64,000 nucleotides of DNA, taken from Pseudarthrobacter siccitolerans. GTDB lineage: Bacteria; Actinomycetota; Actinomycetes; Actinomycetales; Micrococcaceae. Location: positions 3,596,001 to 3,660,000 of the forward strand of contig NZ_JAUSXB010000001.1 in NCBI RefSeq assembly GCF_030823375.1. The letters are read 5' to 3'. The notes under the pieces were generated by a model. It was not told the DNA's origin. It saw only the letters and a program-made list of their open reading frames with translations, and made no database searches. Positions within the stretch are counted from its first letter, which is position 1, and the number at the start of each line of letters is the position of its first letter. Below, piece after piece: positions 8,353 to 16,326 of the stretch. A program made the position numbers and the translations under genes.

Positions 8353-8496
8353 TCAACCTCCCGAAGGGTTTTCCTTGGGTGTCCCATCAGGGTCCTCGGT
8401 TATAGGACGGTCTTCCTCGGGCTTCGTCTTCGGGCTTTCGGTCTGCGGGTCCTTTGGCTCGCCGACTGGCTGTTCCCTGGTTTCGGAGTCGCTCAC
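8353..8496 (-). CDS. Acidic Pro/Glu-rich mini-protein (47 aa)
   Basis: A perfect ribosome binding site (AGGAGG, 6 bases before GTG 8496) decides the start; longer upstream readings lack one. The product is 47 residues, almost wholly Asp/Glu/Pro/Lys/Ser/Thr (SDSETREQPVGEPKDPQTE and onward), hydrophilic and likely disordered. No family is recognised. It sits in the island between the GNAT gene and a hairpin that probably ends the membrane-protein operon. The strong start signal and lack of frame overlap with anything else argue that it is translated. Confidence 0.6.
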   Translation of the reverse strand: MSDSETREQPVGEPKDPQTESPKTKPEEDRPITEDPDGTPKENPSGG

Positions 8497-8529
8497 AATA
8501 GTCCTCCTGTTGAGTAAATTTGAGTGCGA

Positions 8530-8562
8530 AAAGGGGTGCGCCCCGTTCGCTGAGCGCACCCT
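8530..8562 (-). terminator. Probable terminator of the AlbA_2/membrane-protein operon
   Basis: On the minus strand, GGGTGCGC and GCGCACCC form an 8-bp stem around a 12-base loop and are followed by a CTTTT-containing tract. It lies about 150 bases beyond the membrane-protein stop and just ahead of the 47-aa gene. Confidence 0.5.
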
Positions 8563-8712
8563 TCTCGATTACCCCTCGCACCGGATCCCCATCCGACTGA
8601 GAACATAATAAGCATGCTTAGCAATGTGTGCGCAAGCCCATTTCGTATTCATAGCGGAAGCACAACCAGCATGTAGTCGGACCTTGCTGACGGCCAGATG
8701 CCCATGCAGAAC

Positions 8713-9411
8713 CTAGACGACTGCTCCGTCGTTGAGCTGCTTCCGCCTGGAACGCCGGGTAAGTCCACTCGCCCAGAAGGCGATCATGAGTCCTGCCGTC
8801 GCTGCCCCGCCGGCATGTATCCAGGGCGACGCCCATGCTCCTTCAGGAGTAGGAATTGCCACGGCCACCATCACTGCGGACACTGCCAGGAGTACCTCCA
8901 CGGCCGCCTGCGCCGGTCTGGCCCGATAATCAGGGCTGGCCAGCCGGGTCAGAGGAATGGCCGGCAAGAGGAACAGGCCGACGCTGAAGATCACGAAGAT
9001 GGCATTGAAGGTGAAGATCACCAGCCCCAGCACCAGCAGACCGACGAACTTCAGCAGCTGGCCAACCCGAAGCGGGTTATCCGGTGCCCACCGGCTCAGC
9101 AACAGCCCCCATGCAGGAAGCCCCAACAGCCAGCCGCCGGCCCAGAACCCAAGATCCAGGAGCGCCAGGGGAGCGAGCAGCGCCCCGGGAAGCAGGAACG
9201 CCACGGCCTGCCGAAGCGACGGGAGCTTGCCGGTGGGGCCGAAGATGCAGGCGCCGATCAGCAGGTAGGTCACCTCGTACCAGGGGAGCAGCTGGATTAT
9301 GGGGTCGGCCAGGCTGAACACAAGGAGGGTCAGAGCGGGAACCATGACGCAGACCGAGGCGAACGTCCACGGCTGGCGGGCAGTCGTCAGTTCATGGTGG
9401 TCCGAATTCAT
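8713..9411 (-). CDS. Polytopic membrane protein of unknown function
   Basis: A 232-residue membrane protein with about six or seven hydrophobic spans, starting with FASVCVMVPALTLLVF (about residues 17-32). Later spans include VTYLLIGACIFG, AVAFLLPGALLAPLALLDLGF, FVGLLVLGLVIFTFNAIFVIF, AAVEVLLAVSAVMVAVAI and AATAGLMIAFWASG. It ends with a basic tail (RRSRRKQLNDGAVV). I recognise no transporter or enzyme motif. Its ATG overlaps the end of the AlbA_2 gene by 4 bases, so the two are translationally coupled and probably work together. Both lie inside the tRNA-Thr island. Confidence 0.75.
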   Translation of the reverse strand: MNSDHHELTTARQPWTFASVCVMVPALTLLVFSLADPIIQLLPWYEVTYLLIGACIFGPTGKLPSLRQAVAFLLPGALLAPLALLDLGFWAGGWLLGLPAWGLLLSRWAPDNPLRVGQLLKFVGLLVLGLVIFTFNAIFVIFSVGLFLLPAIPLTRLASPDYRARPAQAAVEVLLAVSAVMVAVAIPTPEGAWASPWIHAGGAATAGLMIAFWASGLTRRSRRKQLNDGAVV

Positions 9412-10703
9412 GTTCCGACGAAGGAGCGGTTGAACAATTCAGGAGCCGCGACAAGGTCGGCCGGCTCGATGTTGAATTCCCCGGTAGTCACGACATCACT
9501 GCCGTCCTCAGTCAAAACCCAGGTCACAGCTACAGCTTCCGCATGAGGATCACGCGTCACGAGGACGTAGTCGTCCTCGTCGCTTGTCCAGGGCACATTG
9601 GGACGGAATGATTCTGGCGTGAGGACGACTACGACGTTGTTCCCTCTGTTGTTCCACTGGACCGGGTAGCCACGGACTGCGACGTGCAGGTCTGCGGGAT
9701 CGAATGCCGGTCCGTATGGACTAATTCGACGCATAACCGGCTCGACTACCTTCGCGAAATTCGCGTCGGCGGTCTCCCGATGATCGAACACCTCACAGTC
9801 GTGGAACGTAACTATGAGATGGGGCTTGGCCACAAACCGATCACGGCTCACAACCCGAATGCCGGCGCCCGGAAGTGCAACGCCGAGGAAATGGCGCCGG
9901 CCGTTTTGTAGGTGTTCTGGTCTTTCTTGACGCCATGTTGCCAGGCTGCCGGCACGATTTTCATCACTCGCTGGCTCTGTACCGCCGAGGATGGCTGGCA
10001 TGAAGACTGGGATGGTTGCCGTGGAGGAGGTCGGAGGCTTAGCAAAGCGTTCCTCCTCGCGCTTGTACAGGTACTCCAGTACCTCGTCCACACGAGCGAC
10101 TCGATTAATGGGTCCAAGGACCTGAACGTCCAGTGTGATTGCTGACCTGCCTGCCGCGCGTGCCCTTTCTACAAGGGCAAGTACTTCTCCTGCCCTTGCA
10201 GGGCGCGTGTTGCTGGCACCTCGCAGGTAGATTGCGCCGTCGTCCAAGTTGTCCTGCCTTTTGAATCCCTGGAAAGACTTGTGGCAGGGAAATATAGTCT
10301 GGCCGTCTACAGGGGGCGGGGAGATGACGAAGAGAACTTCACTTTCGGCGTCGATAGGGAGTCGGCCTAGTTCGAATGCCGGGAACTGTGGCCCAAGGTA
10401 AGGGCGCAACCGATCTTCTAGCTCGTGGGCTTCAGTACCTCGGGGGATGCCACCGGCCTTCCCCTTCTCCACCCCCACAACCAACACCGCATATCCATGG
10501 AAGTGCTTAGCCGCGTCATTCGGTCGACGATTTGCAGCTCCCAGGAGAAACTTCGCTACCTTCGCGATTCCTTCGGCTTTGGAAAAGTCGAGTTGGCTCT
10601 TCACCTCCAGATACCCTGCTTCTGCTTCATCGCCCACCGAAATTACGTGGTCCAAAATGTTGCGCAGTGCTCGCTCGCCTAGTGGGATCGTCCCTGTATC
10701 CAC
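9408..10703 (-). CDS. AlbA_2 (Schlafen-type) domain protein
   Basis: A 431-residue protein whose N-terminal third matches the AlbA_2 / Schlafen-like fold. It has the acidic-lysine motif YLEVKSQLDF (Glu33, Lys35), helix KVAKFLLGAANRR, then the strand HGYAVLVVGVEKGK typical of the GG-(A/T)-LxxGV element, and a later strand ESEVLFVISPPPVDG. The C-terminal 250 residues look unlike the common AAA_4 or winged-helix partners. Such proteins act as nucleic-acid-binding regulators or as nucleases in anti-phage and RNA-cleaving systems; the role here is unknown. It overlaps the membrane-protein gene by 4 bases. Third codon positions are unusually A/T-rich for this chromosome, suggesting recent transfer. 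Confidence 0.7.
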   Translation of the reverse strand: MDTGTIPLGERALRNILDHVISVGDEAEAGYLEVKSQLDFSKAEGIAKVAKFLLGAANRRPNDAAKHFHGYAVLVVGVEKGKAGGIPRGTEAHELEDRLRPYLGPQFPAFELGRLPIDAESEVLFVISPPPVDGQTIFPCHKSFQGFKRQDNLDDGAIYLRGASNTRPARAGEVLALVERARAAGRSAITLDVQVLGPINRVARVDEVLEYLYKREEERFAKPPTSSTATIPVFMPAILGGTEPASDENRAGSLATWRQERPEHLQNGRRHFLGVALPGAGIRVVSRDRFVAKPHLIVTFHDCEVFDHRETADANFAKVVEPVMRRISPYGPAFDPADLHVAVRGYPVQWNNRGNNVVVVLTPESFRPNVPWTSDEDDYVLVTRDPHAEAVAVTWVLTEDGSDVVTTGEFNIEPADLVAAPELFNRSFVGT

Positions 10704-11041
10704 GCGCTACTCTCCAGCCATCTAGTCCTGCCTTAACGGTAGCTGCCGTCTATGGATAGCTTCGGCGATGCTTGTACGGGGCATGTCGGACTCTGAAGCC
10801 TTGGATAGCCAAGATCGTGCCCAAGCGTGTTTCCGACGCCGAAACCGACACGAACTCTTTCCGCCTGTTCCACAACAGGTGGAGGATTAGCAGTCGGTGC
10901 CCAGATGCAAGTGAGCAGGGGAGCCCTAGCAGGACCGCTTACTGGAGCGGGACTAAAATCGCTTCACACCTACATAAGTGCTGCTGAAGGAGCGCGAAAG
11001 TGTGCCATAAATGTGCCCCGAACCTAAAGAGGGCTTCAGGA
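10704..11041. other. Island end without recognisable gene
   Basis: About 340 bases between the AlbA_2 start and the tRNA-proximal repeat. Short open frames exist on the plus strand, but none has a family signature or a convincing start site. It probably contains the promoter of the AlbA_2 operon. An integrase gene would be expected here, and I see no trace of one. Confidence 0.5.
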
Positions 11042-11146
11042 TTAACCAGCGAAAAACCCCGGAAACCCCTAAATTTAGGGGCTGTCCGGGGTTTATCCCG
11101 AGCTTCCTATCAGAATCGAACTGATGACCTTTTCATTACGAGTGAA
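11042..11146. repeat. Island boundary repeat, tRNA-proximal copy
   Basis: Direct repeat partner of 6628-6729. It contains the tRNA-Thr terminator and the 3' 46 bases of the intact tRNA-Thr gene (11101-11146). The 50-base block 11097-11146 is identical to 6680-6729. Confidence 0.85.
11052..11094 (-). terminator. Terminator of tRNA-Thr(CGU)
   Basis: On the minus strand, an outer stem (CCCCGGA / TCCGGGG) encloses a perfect inner hairpin (CCCCTAAATTTAGGGG) and is followed by five Ts. It lies just after the tRNA 3' end. A variant copy with a different inner hairpin lies at the far end of the island. Confidence 0.8.
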
Positions 11147-11173
11147 ACGCTCTACCGACTGAGCTAAGGAAGC
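11101..11173 (-). tRNA. tRNA-Thr (anticodon CGU)
   Basis: A 73-base cloverleaf on the minus strand: acceptor GCTTCCT / AGGAAGC, D arm GCTC / GAGC, anticodon stem TTTCA / TGAAA around loop CTCGTAA (anticodon CGT, codon ACG), and T arm ATCAG-TTCGATT-CTGAT. CCA is not encoded. The 3' end serves as the insertion site of the island at lower coordinates, and the integration leaves the tRNA intact. Confidence 0.95.
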
Positions 11174-11276
11174 ACCGCATTCCTGCCCGGAAGAACCGGG
11201 CCCTTCATGCAAGAGTCAACTGTAATAGAGTCCCGGCGCCCGGGTCAAAATGGCCGGGGGTAGGGGGCTGAGGCCT

Positions 11277-12842
11277 TTAGCACACTGTGTTGTCGGCCGG
11301 GACCTGACCGCTCACCAGGTAGCGGTCAACAGGGTCCTCGATGCAGCTGTTGGACCGACCGTAGGCAGTGTGGCCTTCGCCGTTCCAGGTCAGCAGGGAG
11401 GCATTGCCCAGCTGCTTCCGGAGCGAGGCGGCCCACTCCACCGGTGTGGCGGGGTCACCCGTAGTACCGATGACCACAATGGGGGTTTCGCCCCTGTACT
11501 CCATGGGTGCCGGGGTGCGGAGGTTCTTGTACGGCCAGCCGGCACAGTTGGTGCCGCCGTAGGCGAAAAAGTACCCGAATGTGGGGGACTCCTGCACCAG
11601 CTGCTGCTTTTCGGCCCGCATGCTGGCCGTGTCGGACGCCGTGGGATAGTCCAGGCAGTTGATGGCGCTAAATGCGAACGATGAATTGGAGGTGTACGTC
11701 CCGTTGGAGGCGCGGTCGGCACTCAGGTCTGCGAGTCGAAGCATCAGGCTCACGTCCCCTGCCATGGCCGCATCGAGGGCCTGCGTGAGCGCAGGCCAGC
11801 TCTGATCGTTGTACAGCGGGGTAATCAGGCCGCTGACGAACATGGTGGCGTTAACCATCCGGCCGTCCTTGGCGGTGCGGGGCGTCTGCTGTACAGCGTT
11901 GATGAGGTCCCGGATCTGCTGCACGCCGGAATCGACATTTCCGCTCAGCGGGCACTTCTCCTGCTCAAGGCAGCTCTCAACATAAGCCCCGAGGGACTTT
12001 TCAAAGGCGCGTGCCTGGCCGCGGGTCAGTTCCTCGCTGCTGATGGAGGGATCAAGGGCACCATCGAGCACCATACGGCCCACATTGTCCGGGAACAGCG
12101 AAGCGTAGGTGGACCCCAGGAACGTGCCGTAGGAGTACCCGAGGTAGTTCAGCTTTGCGTCGTTGACCACGGCACGGAGGATGTCCAGGTCCTTCGCGGA
12201 GCTCACAGTATCGATATGGGCCAGCACGGGCCCGGTCTGCTCAGAGCACTTGGCGGCGACGGCCTTATTGTCTGTCAGCGCCTCCTGCAGGCCGGCGTCC
12301 GTGTCCAGGTTGTAGATCTTGGCACGGGCCGCGTCGCGTTCGGCATCCGTCATGCAGGCAACGGGCGCGGAGCGCTTTACACCCCGGGGGTCGAAGCCCA
12401 CCAGGTCGTAGGCGTTCCGCACCGCCTGCGAAAAGTGCGTTCCCGCTGCGTCCTTGACGAAGTCGTACCCGGACGCGCCGGGGCCGCCGGGGTTGACGAG
12501 CAGGCTGCCCGTTTTGTTGCCCGTGCTCGGGGCCCGCAACGCCGCCAGTTCAATGGTTTCGCCGCCGGGATTACCGTAATCCATGGGCACTTCGACCTTG
12601 GCGCACTGGAAGTTGTTTTCGCACGGCTCCCACACCACTTCCTGCGAGTAGAACTGTTCAAGCCCGGCCGGAGCGGACGCCACAATCGAGGGGTCAGCCT
12701 TCGCCGTGGCTGCCTCCTGGCTGCGGTCTCCGCCGTTCAGGAGGCTGCAGCTGGCCAGGACCATGGCAAGGGCCATGGCCCCGGCGGCACGTGCCGCAAT
12801 CGCCCAGGATGCGGGGCGTGCAGGCAGGGGGCGGGCAGTCAT
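11277..12842 (-). CDS. TAP-like alpha/beta hydrolase lipoprotein (tripeptidyl aminopeptidase type)
   Basis: Exported peptidase or esterase of 521 residues. A lipoprotein signal ends in the lipobox LASC with Cys32 as the acylated residue, so it is anchored to the outer face of the membrane. The hydrolase core shows LLVNPGGPGASG (oxyanion region), FDPRGV, and the nucleophile Ser237 in NYLGYSYGTFLG. The C-terminal TAP-like domain supplies Asp (TGDPATPVEW) and His (GEGHTAYG). Relatives in Streptomyces (SlpD/SlpE, Tap) release tripeptides from N-termini. It is followed on the same strand by nothing; upstream, 19 bases away, is holB, a common order in Micrococcaceae. Confidence 0.88.
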   Translation of the reverse strand: MTARPLPARPASWAIAARAAGAMALAMVLASCSLLNGGDRSQEAATAKADPSIVASAPAGLEQFYSQEVVWEPCENNFQCAKVEVPMDYGNPGGETIELAALRAPSTGNKTGSLLVNPGGPGASGYDFVKDAAGTHFSQAVRNAYDLVGFDPRGVKRSAPVACMTDAERDAARAKIYNLDTDAGLQEALTDNKAVAAKCSEQTGPVLAHIDTVSSAKDLDILRAVVNDAKLNYLGYSYGTFLGSTYASLFPDNVGRMVLDGALDPSISSEELTRGQARAFEKSLGAYVESCLEQEKCPLSGNVDSGVQQIRDLINAVQQTPRTAKDGRMVNATMFVSGLITPLYNDQSWPALTQALDAAMAGDVSLMLRLADLSADRASNGTYTSNSSFAFSAINCLDYPTASDTASMRAEKQQLVQESPTFGYFFAYGGTNCAGWPYKNLRTPAPMEYRGETPIVVIGTTGDPATPVEWAASLRKQLGNASLLTWNGEGHTAYGRSNSCIEDPVDRYLVSGQVPADNTVC

Positions 12843-12861
12843 CGGGTCTCCTTGGAGGGGG

Positions 12862-14004
12862 CTAGATCAGGCTGGCTGCCATGGACTCAATGGTCAACAG
12901 CGGGGCAACGTTGGTGGTGGTGATGCGTTCACGGGCTTTGTTGATGGCGTCCATCCGGGCAAGGGTGGCTTCTGGGGTGGAGCGGCTGGCGAACTCCTCC
13001 AATTCACCCCTGATCTCAACGTTTACGAGCTCCACAGCATTCCCGAGCTGGATAATCATCACATCCCGGTAGAAGGACAGCAGGTCTGTGAGGGTACGGT
13101 CCAGGGAATCGGTGACGGACCGTTTGGCACGGCGTTTCTGGTCTTCCTCCAGTTGCTTCACCTGGCTCCGCATGGCCGGCGGAAGCGTGCCCGACTCGGG
13201 TGCTCCAAGCGTGGCCAGCAACGCGGCCTTCTCGGCGGCGTCGCGTTCCTCGTTGGAACTCGTGGCCTCGGCGGTGGCAATTTTAACCAGCTTTTCCGCC
13301 ATCATCACCGCGGCTGTGACCCCGCGCAGGCCCAGCGGGAACCTCACCGTCTCCAGCCGGCGCTCCCGGGCCGCAGGATCCCGCGCGAGCCGCCGGGCGA
13401 TGCCCACATGGCTTTGTGCCGCCCGGGCCGCGCGCTCCGCCAAGGCCGGCTCCACGCCGTCGCGCTTTACCAGCAAAGCAGCCACATCAGCGGCGGGCGG
13501 CAGACGCAGCGCCACGCTGCGGCAGCGCGAGCGGATGGTCACCAGTACATCGGCGGGGGACGGCGCGCACAGCATCCACACCGTCCGCGGGGTTGGCTCC
13601 TCGATCGCCTTGAGGAGGACGTTCGTGGTCCGCTCGGCCATCCGGTCCGCGTCCTCCACCACGATGATCCGCCAACGGCCGGCTGATGGCCGGTTCCCTG
13701 CTGCGGCCACCAGTTCCCGGGCCTCGTCAATGGTGATGGTCACTTTTTCAGTCCGGACGAACGTGACGTCCGAATGGGTTTCGCCCAGGATGGTCAGGCA
13801 CGCGGGGCACTGCCCGCAACCGCGCCGGGTGACGTCCTCCTGGTCGCAGTTCAACGCGGCCGCAAAAGCCTTGGCCGCATTCGAACGGCCCGAGCCCGGC
13901 GGCCCGGTGAAGAGCCAAGCGTGCGTCAGGTTTTCGCCGCTCGAGGCCTGGCGCAATTGTTCGACGACGGCGGCCTGGCCCTGCAGGTCTTCCCATACGC
14001 TCAT
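12862..14004 (-). CDS. holB: DNA polymerase III subunit delta'
   Basis: Clamp-loader subunit, 380 residues. The AAA+ fold begins with a P-loop GPPGSGRSN (residues 34-42) where the ATP-binding Lys is Arg, as is usual for the non-hydrolysing delta'. A zinc module is formed by Cys53, Cys63, Cys66 and Cys69 (CGQCPAC). Further landmarks are the Walker B-like region IIVVEDADRM, LLKAIEEPTPRTVW, and the SRC motif (IRSRC), which supplies the arginine finger. The C-terminal collar is helical. It overlaps the tmk stop by 4 bases and so is translationally coupled to it. Confidence 0.95.
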   Translation of the reverse strand: MSVWEDLQGQAAVVEQLRQASSGENLTHAWLFTGPPGSGRSNAAKAFAAALNCDQEDVTRRGCGQCPACLTILGETHSDVTFVRTEKVTITIDEARELVAAAGNRPSAGRWRIIVVEDADRMAERTTNVLLKAIEEPTPRTVWMLCAPSPADVLVTIRSRCRSVALRLPPAADVAALLVKRDGVEPALAERAARAAQSHVGIARRLARDPAARERRLETVRFPLGLRGVTAAVMMAEKLVKIATAEATSSNEERDAAEKAALLATLGAPESGTLPPAMRSQVKQLEEDQKRRAKRSVTDSLDRTLTDLLSFYRDVMIIQLGNAVELVNVEIRGELEEFASRSTPEATLARMDAINKARERITTTNVAPLLTIESMAASLI

Positions 14005-14657
14005 GCGCTGCCCACTTCCGCGGCGGCCAGCAGGGCGTCCACGCGCTGGAGGATGTGCGCTGCCAGCTCATCGACGGGAAGGTGAGCCGGAAGCACCAGG
14101 TAGGAACCGGCACGGCTGGCTGCCAGTTCCAGGAAGGCGTCCCGGATCCGCACGTGGAAGTCGTCAGCTTCGGATTCCAGCCGGTCTTCGGCAGCATCGC
14201 CAGCGGTCCTGCGGCTGCGGCCCACTTCTGGGTCAACGTCCAGCAGCACGGTGAGGTGGGGCTCCAGGCCGGAGGTGGCCCAGGCATTAATGGACCGCAC
14301 GGCGTCCTTGCCGAGGTCCCGCCCGGCGCCCTGGTAGGCAACCGATGAATCGATGTAGCGGTCCGTCAAAACCACCTCGCCGCGGTCAAGGGCGGGCCGG
14401 ATGACCTGGGTTGCATGCGCCGCACGCGAGGCGGCAAAGATCAGCGCTTCGGTGTGGGCATCGATGTGCCCCTGGCCATGGTCCAGGACCAGGGACCGCA
14501 GTTTCTCGCCAATCGGGGTACCGCCGGGCTCCCGCGTACGCAGGACAGTGAGTCCGCGCGATTCGAGGGCGTCCGCGAGCCGGGCCGCCTGGGTGGACTT
14601 ACCGGCGCCGTCCCCGCCCTCAAAAGCGATGAAAAGGCCCGCCCGTTGTTTGCTCAC
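14001..14657 (-). CDS. tmk: Thymidylate kinase
   Basis: Phosphorylates dTMP to dTDP with ATP, cytosolic, 218 residues (family 205-220). It shows the P-loop EGGDGAGKST (residues 13-22), dTMP-binding REPGGTPIGE, the DRYIDSSVAYQG motif, and the LID with two Arg (RSRRTAGDAAEDRLE). The longer LID-side arginines and lack of a P-loop Arg place it with the Gram-positive/mycobacterial type. It heads the tmk-holB operon and is divergent from the PLP enzyme gene, with 110 bases between them holding the promoters. Confidence 0.95.
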   Translation of the reverse strand: MSKQRAGLFIAFEGGDGAGKSTQAARLADALESRGLTVLRTREPGGTPIGEKLRSLVLDHGQGHIDAHTEALIFAASRAAHATQVIRPALDRGEVVLTDRYIDSSVAYQGAGRDLGKDAVRSINAWATSGLEPHLTVLLDVDPEVGRSRRTAGDAAEDRLESEADDFHVRIRDAFLELAASRAGSYLVLPAHLPVDELAAHILQRVDALLAAAEVGSA

Positions 14658-14767
14658 TGCATAAGCCTACCGATCCGCACCGTCAAGTGCAGTTTGAAGG
14701 CGGTGCCATGTGGACAGTGCAGTAACGGCTTTCAGGGGCCTGCACAGCGGACAGTACGCTTTTCACC

Positions 14768-15958
14768 ATGAGTCTTTCCGAACATCAAGCGGTGTCCCTG
14801 GCAGCTGAGACGGTAGTGGTGGCCGCCGGACGCCCCCCAAGGGAGAGGGACCAGCCGGTCAACCCGCCCATCGTCCTGTCCTCCACATACTTTGGCACCG
14901 GACCGCTTGCTGACGGCGACCGCGGCTATGGCCGGTACTCCAACCCCACCTGGGATCCCTTTGAAGAAGCGCTCGGCCAGCTCGAAGGCTCGGAACTGCC
15001 CGGCCTCCTCTATGCATCCGGCCTGGCCGCCGTCAGTTCGGCGCTCTCCCTCATCCCGGCCGGGGGAGTGCTCGTGATGCCGGCGCACAGCTATTCCGGA
15101 TCCCTGGTGATGGCCGCAGAGCTGGCCCAAAAGGGTTTCATCGAACTCCGGACCGTAGACATTGCGGAAACGGACGCCGTCAGGGAAGCACTCTCGCCCA
15201 GCGGTCCGGCAGCGCGCTCCGCCGCCATGCTGTGGCTGGAGAGTCCCACGAATCCCATGCTGGGCATTGCCGACGTGCCTGCCCTCGCTGACGCCGCGCA
15301 CGCTGCCGGAGCCATCGTGGTCACAGACAACACCTTTTCCACTCCCTTGGTCCAGCAGCCCCTGCTGCTGGGATCCGACGTCGTCCTGCACTCGGTGACC
15401 AAATACCTGGCGGGCCACTCCGACGTCGTCCTCGGAGCCCTGGTGACGTCCAACCCTGACATCCGTTCGGCACTGCTTCATCACCGGATCATCCACGGCG
15501 GGATCGCAGGCCCGTTCGAAGCCTGGCTCGCACTGCGCGGGCTGCGGACACTCGCGCTGAGGATCGAGCGGTCCCAGGCCTCTGCCCTGGTCCTGGCGGA
15601 CAGGCTAGGGTCCCATCCCCTGGTCGAATCCCTCCGGTTCCCGGGCCTTCCCACGGACCCCGGGCACGAGCGGGCGAAGGCGCAGATGAAGGGCTTCGGC
15701 TCGATCATCTGCATCCAGGTGGCACCAGCGGGAGGGCTCAGCGGAGCCGAAGCCGCGGACGCGCTGGTGCAGGCGCTGGAACTGTGGCTTCCGGCGACGT
15801 CACTGGGCGGGGTTGAATCGCTGATCGAACGCCGCCGCCGGCATACGGCCGAACCGGCCAGTGTTCCCGAAAACCTGGTCCGCCTCAGCGTCGGCATCGA
15901 AAACGTCGAGGACCTCTGGGCTGACCTGAAGCAGGCGCTGGACGCGTTGGGCGGCTAG
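14768..15958 (+). CDS. Trans-sulfuration PLP enzyme (cystathionine gamma-synthase/lyase family)
   Basis: Fold-type I PLP enzyme of 396 residues. The internal aldimine Lys212 sits in HSVTKYLAGHSDVV. The PLP phosphate is bound by YASGLAAVSS (about 82-91) and by Tyr/Arg in GYGRYSNPT, and the ring Asp lies in VTDNTFSTPL. It catalyses gamma-replacement or elimination on O-acyl-homoserine or cystathionine. The family does not let me separate synthase from lyase by eye; annotations vary. The ATG at 14768 gives the normal N-terminus. It is followed 9 bases later by the DUF2516 gene, so both may share a transcript. Confidence 0.85.
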   Translation: MSLSEHQAVSLAAETVVVAAGRPPRERDQPVNPPIVLSSTYFGTGPLADGDRGYGRYSNPTWDPFEEALGQLEGSELPGLLYASGLAAVSSALSLIPAGGVLVMPAHSYSGSLVMAAELAQKGFIELRTVDIAETDAVREALSPSGPAARSAAMLWLESPTNPMLGIADVPALADAAHAAGAIVVTDNTFSTPLVQQPLLLGSDVVLHSVTKYLAGHSDVVLGALVTSNPDIRSALLHHRIIHGGIAGPFEAWLALRGLRTLALRIERSQASALVLADRLGSHPLVESLRFPGLPTDPGHERAKAQMKGFGSIICIQVAPAGGLSGAEAADALVQALELWLPATSLGGVESLIERRRRHTAEPASVPENLVRLSVGIENVEDLWADLKQALDALGG

Positions 15959-15967
15959 GCTGGGCTT

Positions 15968-16321
15968 GTGGACGGTGAACTTCTTATTCGGCCTGTAGAA
16001 CAGGCAATTTTCTTCATTCTTGCCCTGGTGGCGCTGGGACTGGAGCTGTGGGCCGTGGTGGACTGCGCCCGCCACCGCGCGAATGCGTTCGAGGCTACCG
16101 GAAAGAGGACCAAGACTTTCTGGCTGGCATTGACCGGCGGCGCCGCCCTGGTAGGCGTCATCTCCTTTTTCGGCAGCGGCGGTGGCTTTTTCGGCACGCT
16201 GGGGCTGTTCGGGCTCGCGGCCGTGGTGGCGGCGTCCGTCTACCTCGCCGACGTCCGCCCGGCTGTCAAGGATGCCGGCCGCGGCGGCAGCCGCAACACC
16301 GGCCCTTACGGGCCCTGGTAA
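15968..16321 (+). CDS. DUF2516 membrane protein
   Basis: Small membrane protein of 117 residues with a GTG start at 15968. Three hydrophobic spans are visible: AIFFILALVALGLELWAVVDC (about 13-33), TFWLALTGGAALVGVISFF (about 50-68) and GTLGLFGLAAVVAASVYL (about 76-93). A hydrophilic tail follows (GRGGSRNTGPYGPW). The first span with VDCARHRANAFEATGKRTK is the DUF2516 signature, restricted to Actinobacteria. The function is unknown. It is closely spaced after the PLP enzyme, without functional link evident. Confidence 0.8.
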   Translation: MDGELLIRPVEQAIFFILALVALGLELWAVVDCARHRANAFEATGKRTKTFWLALTGGAALVGVISFFGSGGGFFGTLGLFGLAAVVAASVYLADVRPAVKDAGRGGSRNTGPYGPW

Positions 16322-16326
16322 TCCCC

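Larger units (their letters stand above)
6628..11146. mobile_element. Genomic island inserted at the 3' end of tRNA-Thr(CGU)
   Basis: The segment is bounded by direct repeats at 6628-6729 and 11042-11146. Both repeats carry the 3' 46 bases of tRNA-Thr plus its downstream terminator; only the right copy is part of a complete tRNA gene. That is the signature left when a tyrosine recombinase integrates into a tRNA 3' end. Cargo in between: RBBP9/YdeN-type hydrolase, 52-aa membrane peptide, GNAT acetyltransferase, 47-aa acidic peptide, polytopic membrane protein and AlbA_2 protein. Codon third positions, especially in the AlbA_2 gene, hold more A/T than in flanking genes. No integrase, excisionase or replication gene is visible, so the element is decayed or was moved in trans. 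Confidence 0.75.

Noticed and set aside
10772..11027. Possible integrase remnant next to the tRNA-proximal repeat
   Set aside because: The plus-strand frames there have no R-H-R-Y recombinase motif or other family signature, so I left the stretch as unexplained.
14658..14767. Riboswitch (SAM or similar) upstream of the PLP trans-sulfuration gene
   Set aside because: The gap is only 110 bases, shared with the divergent tmk promoter, and lacks the conserved stems of known SAM riboswitches.
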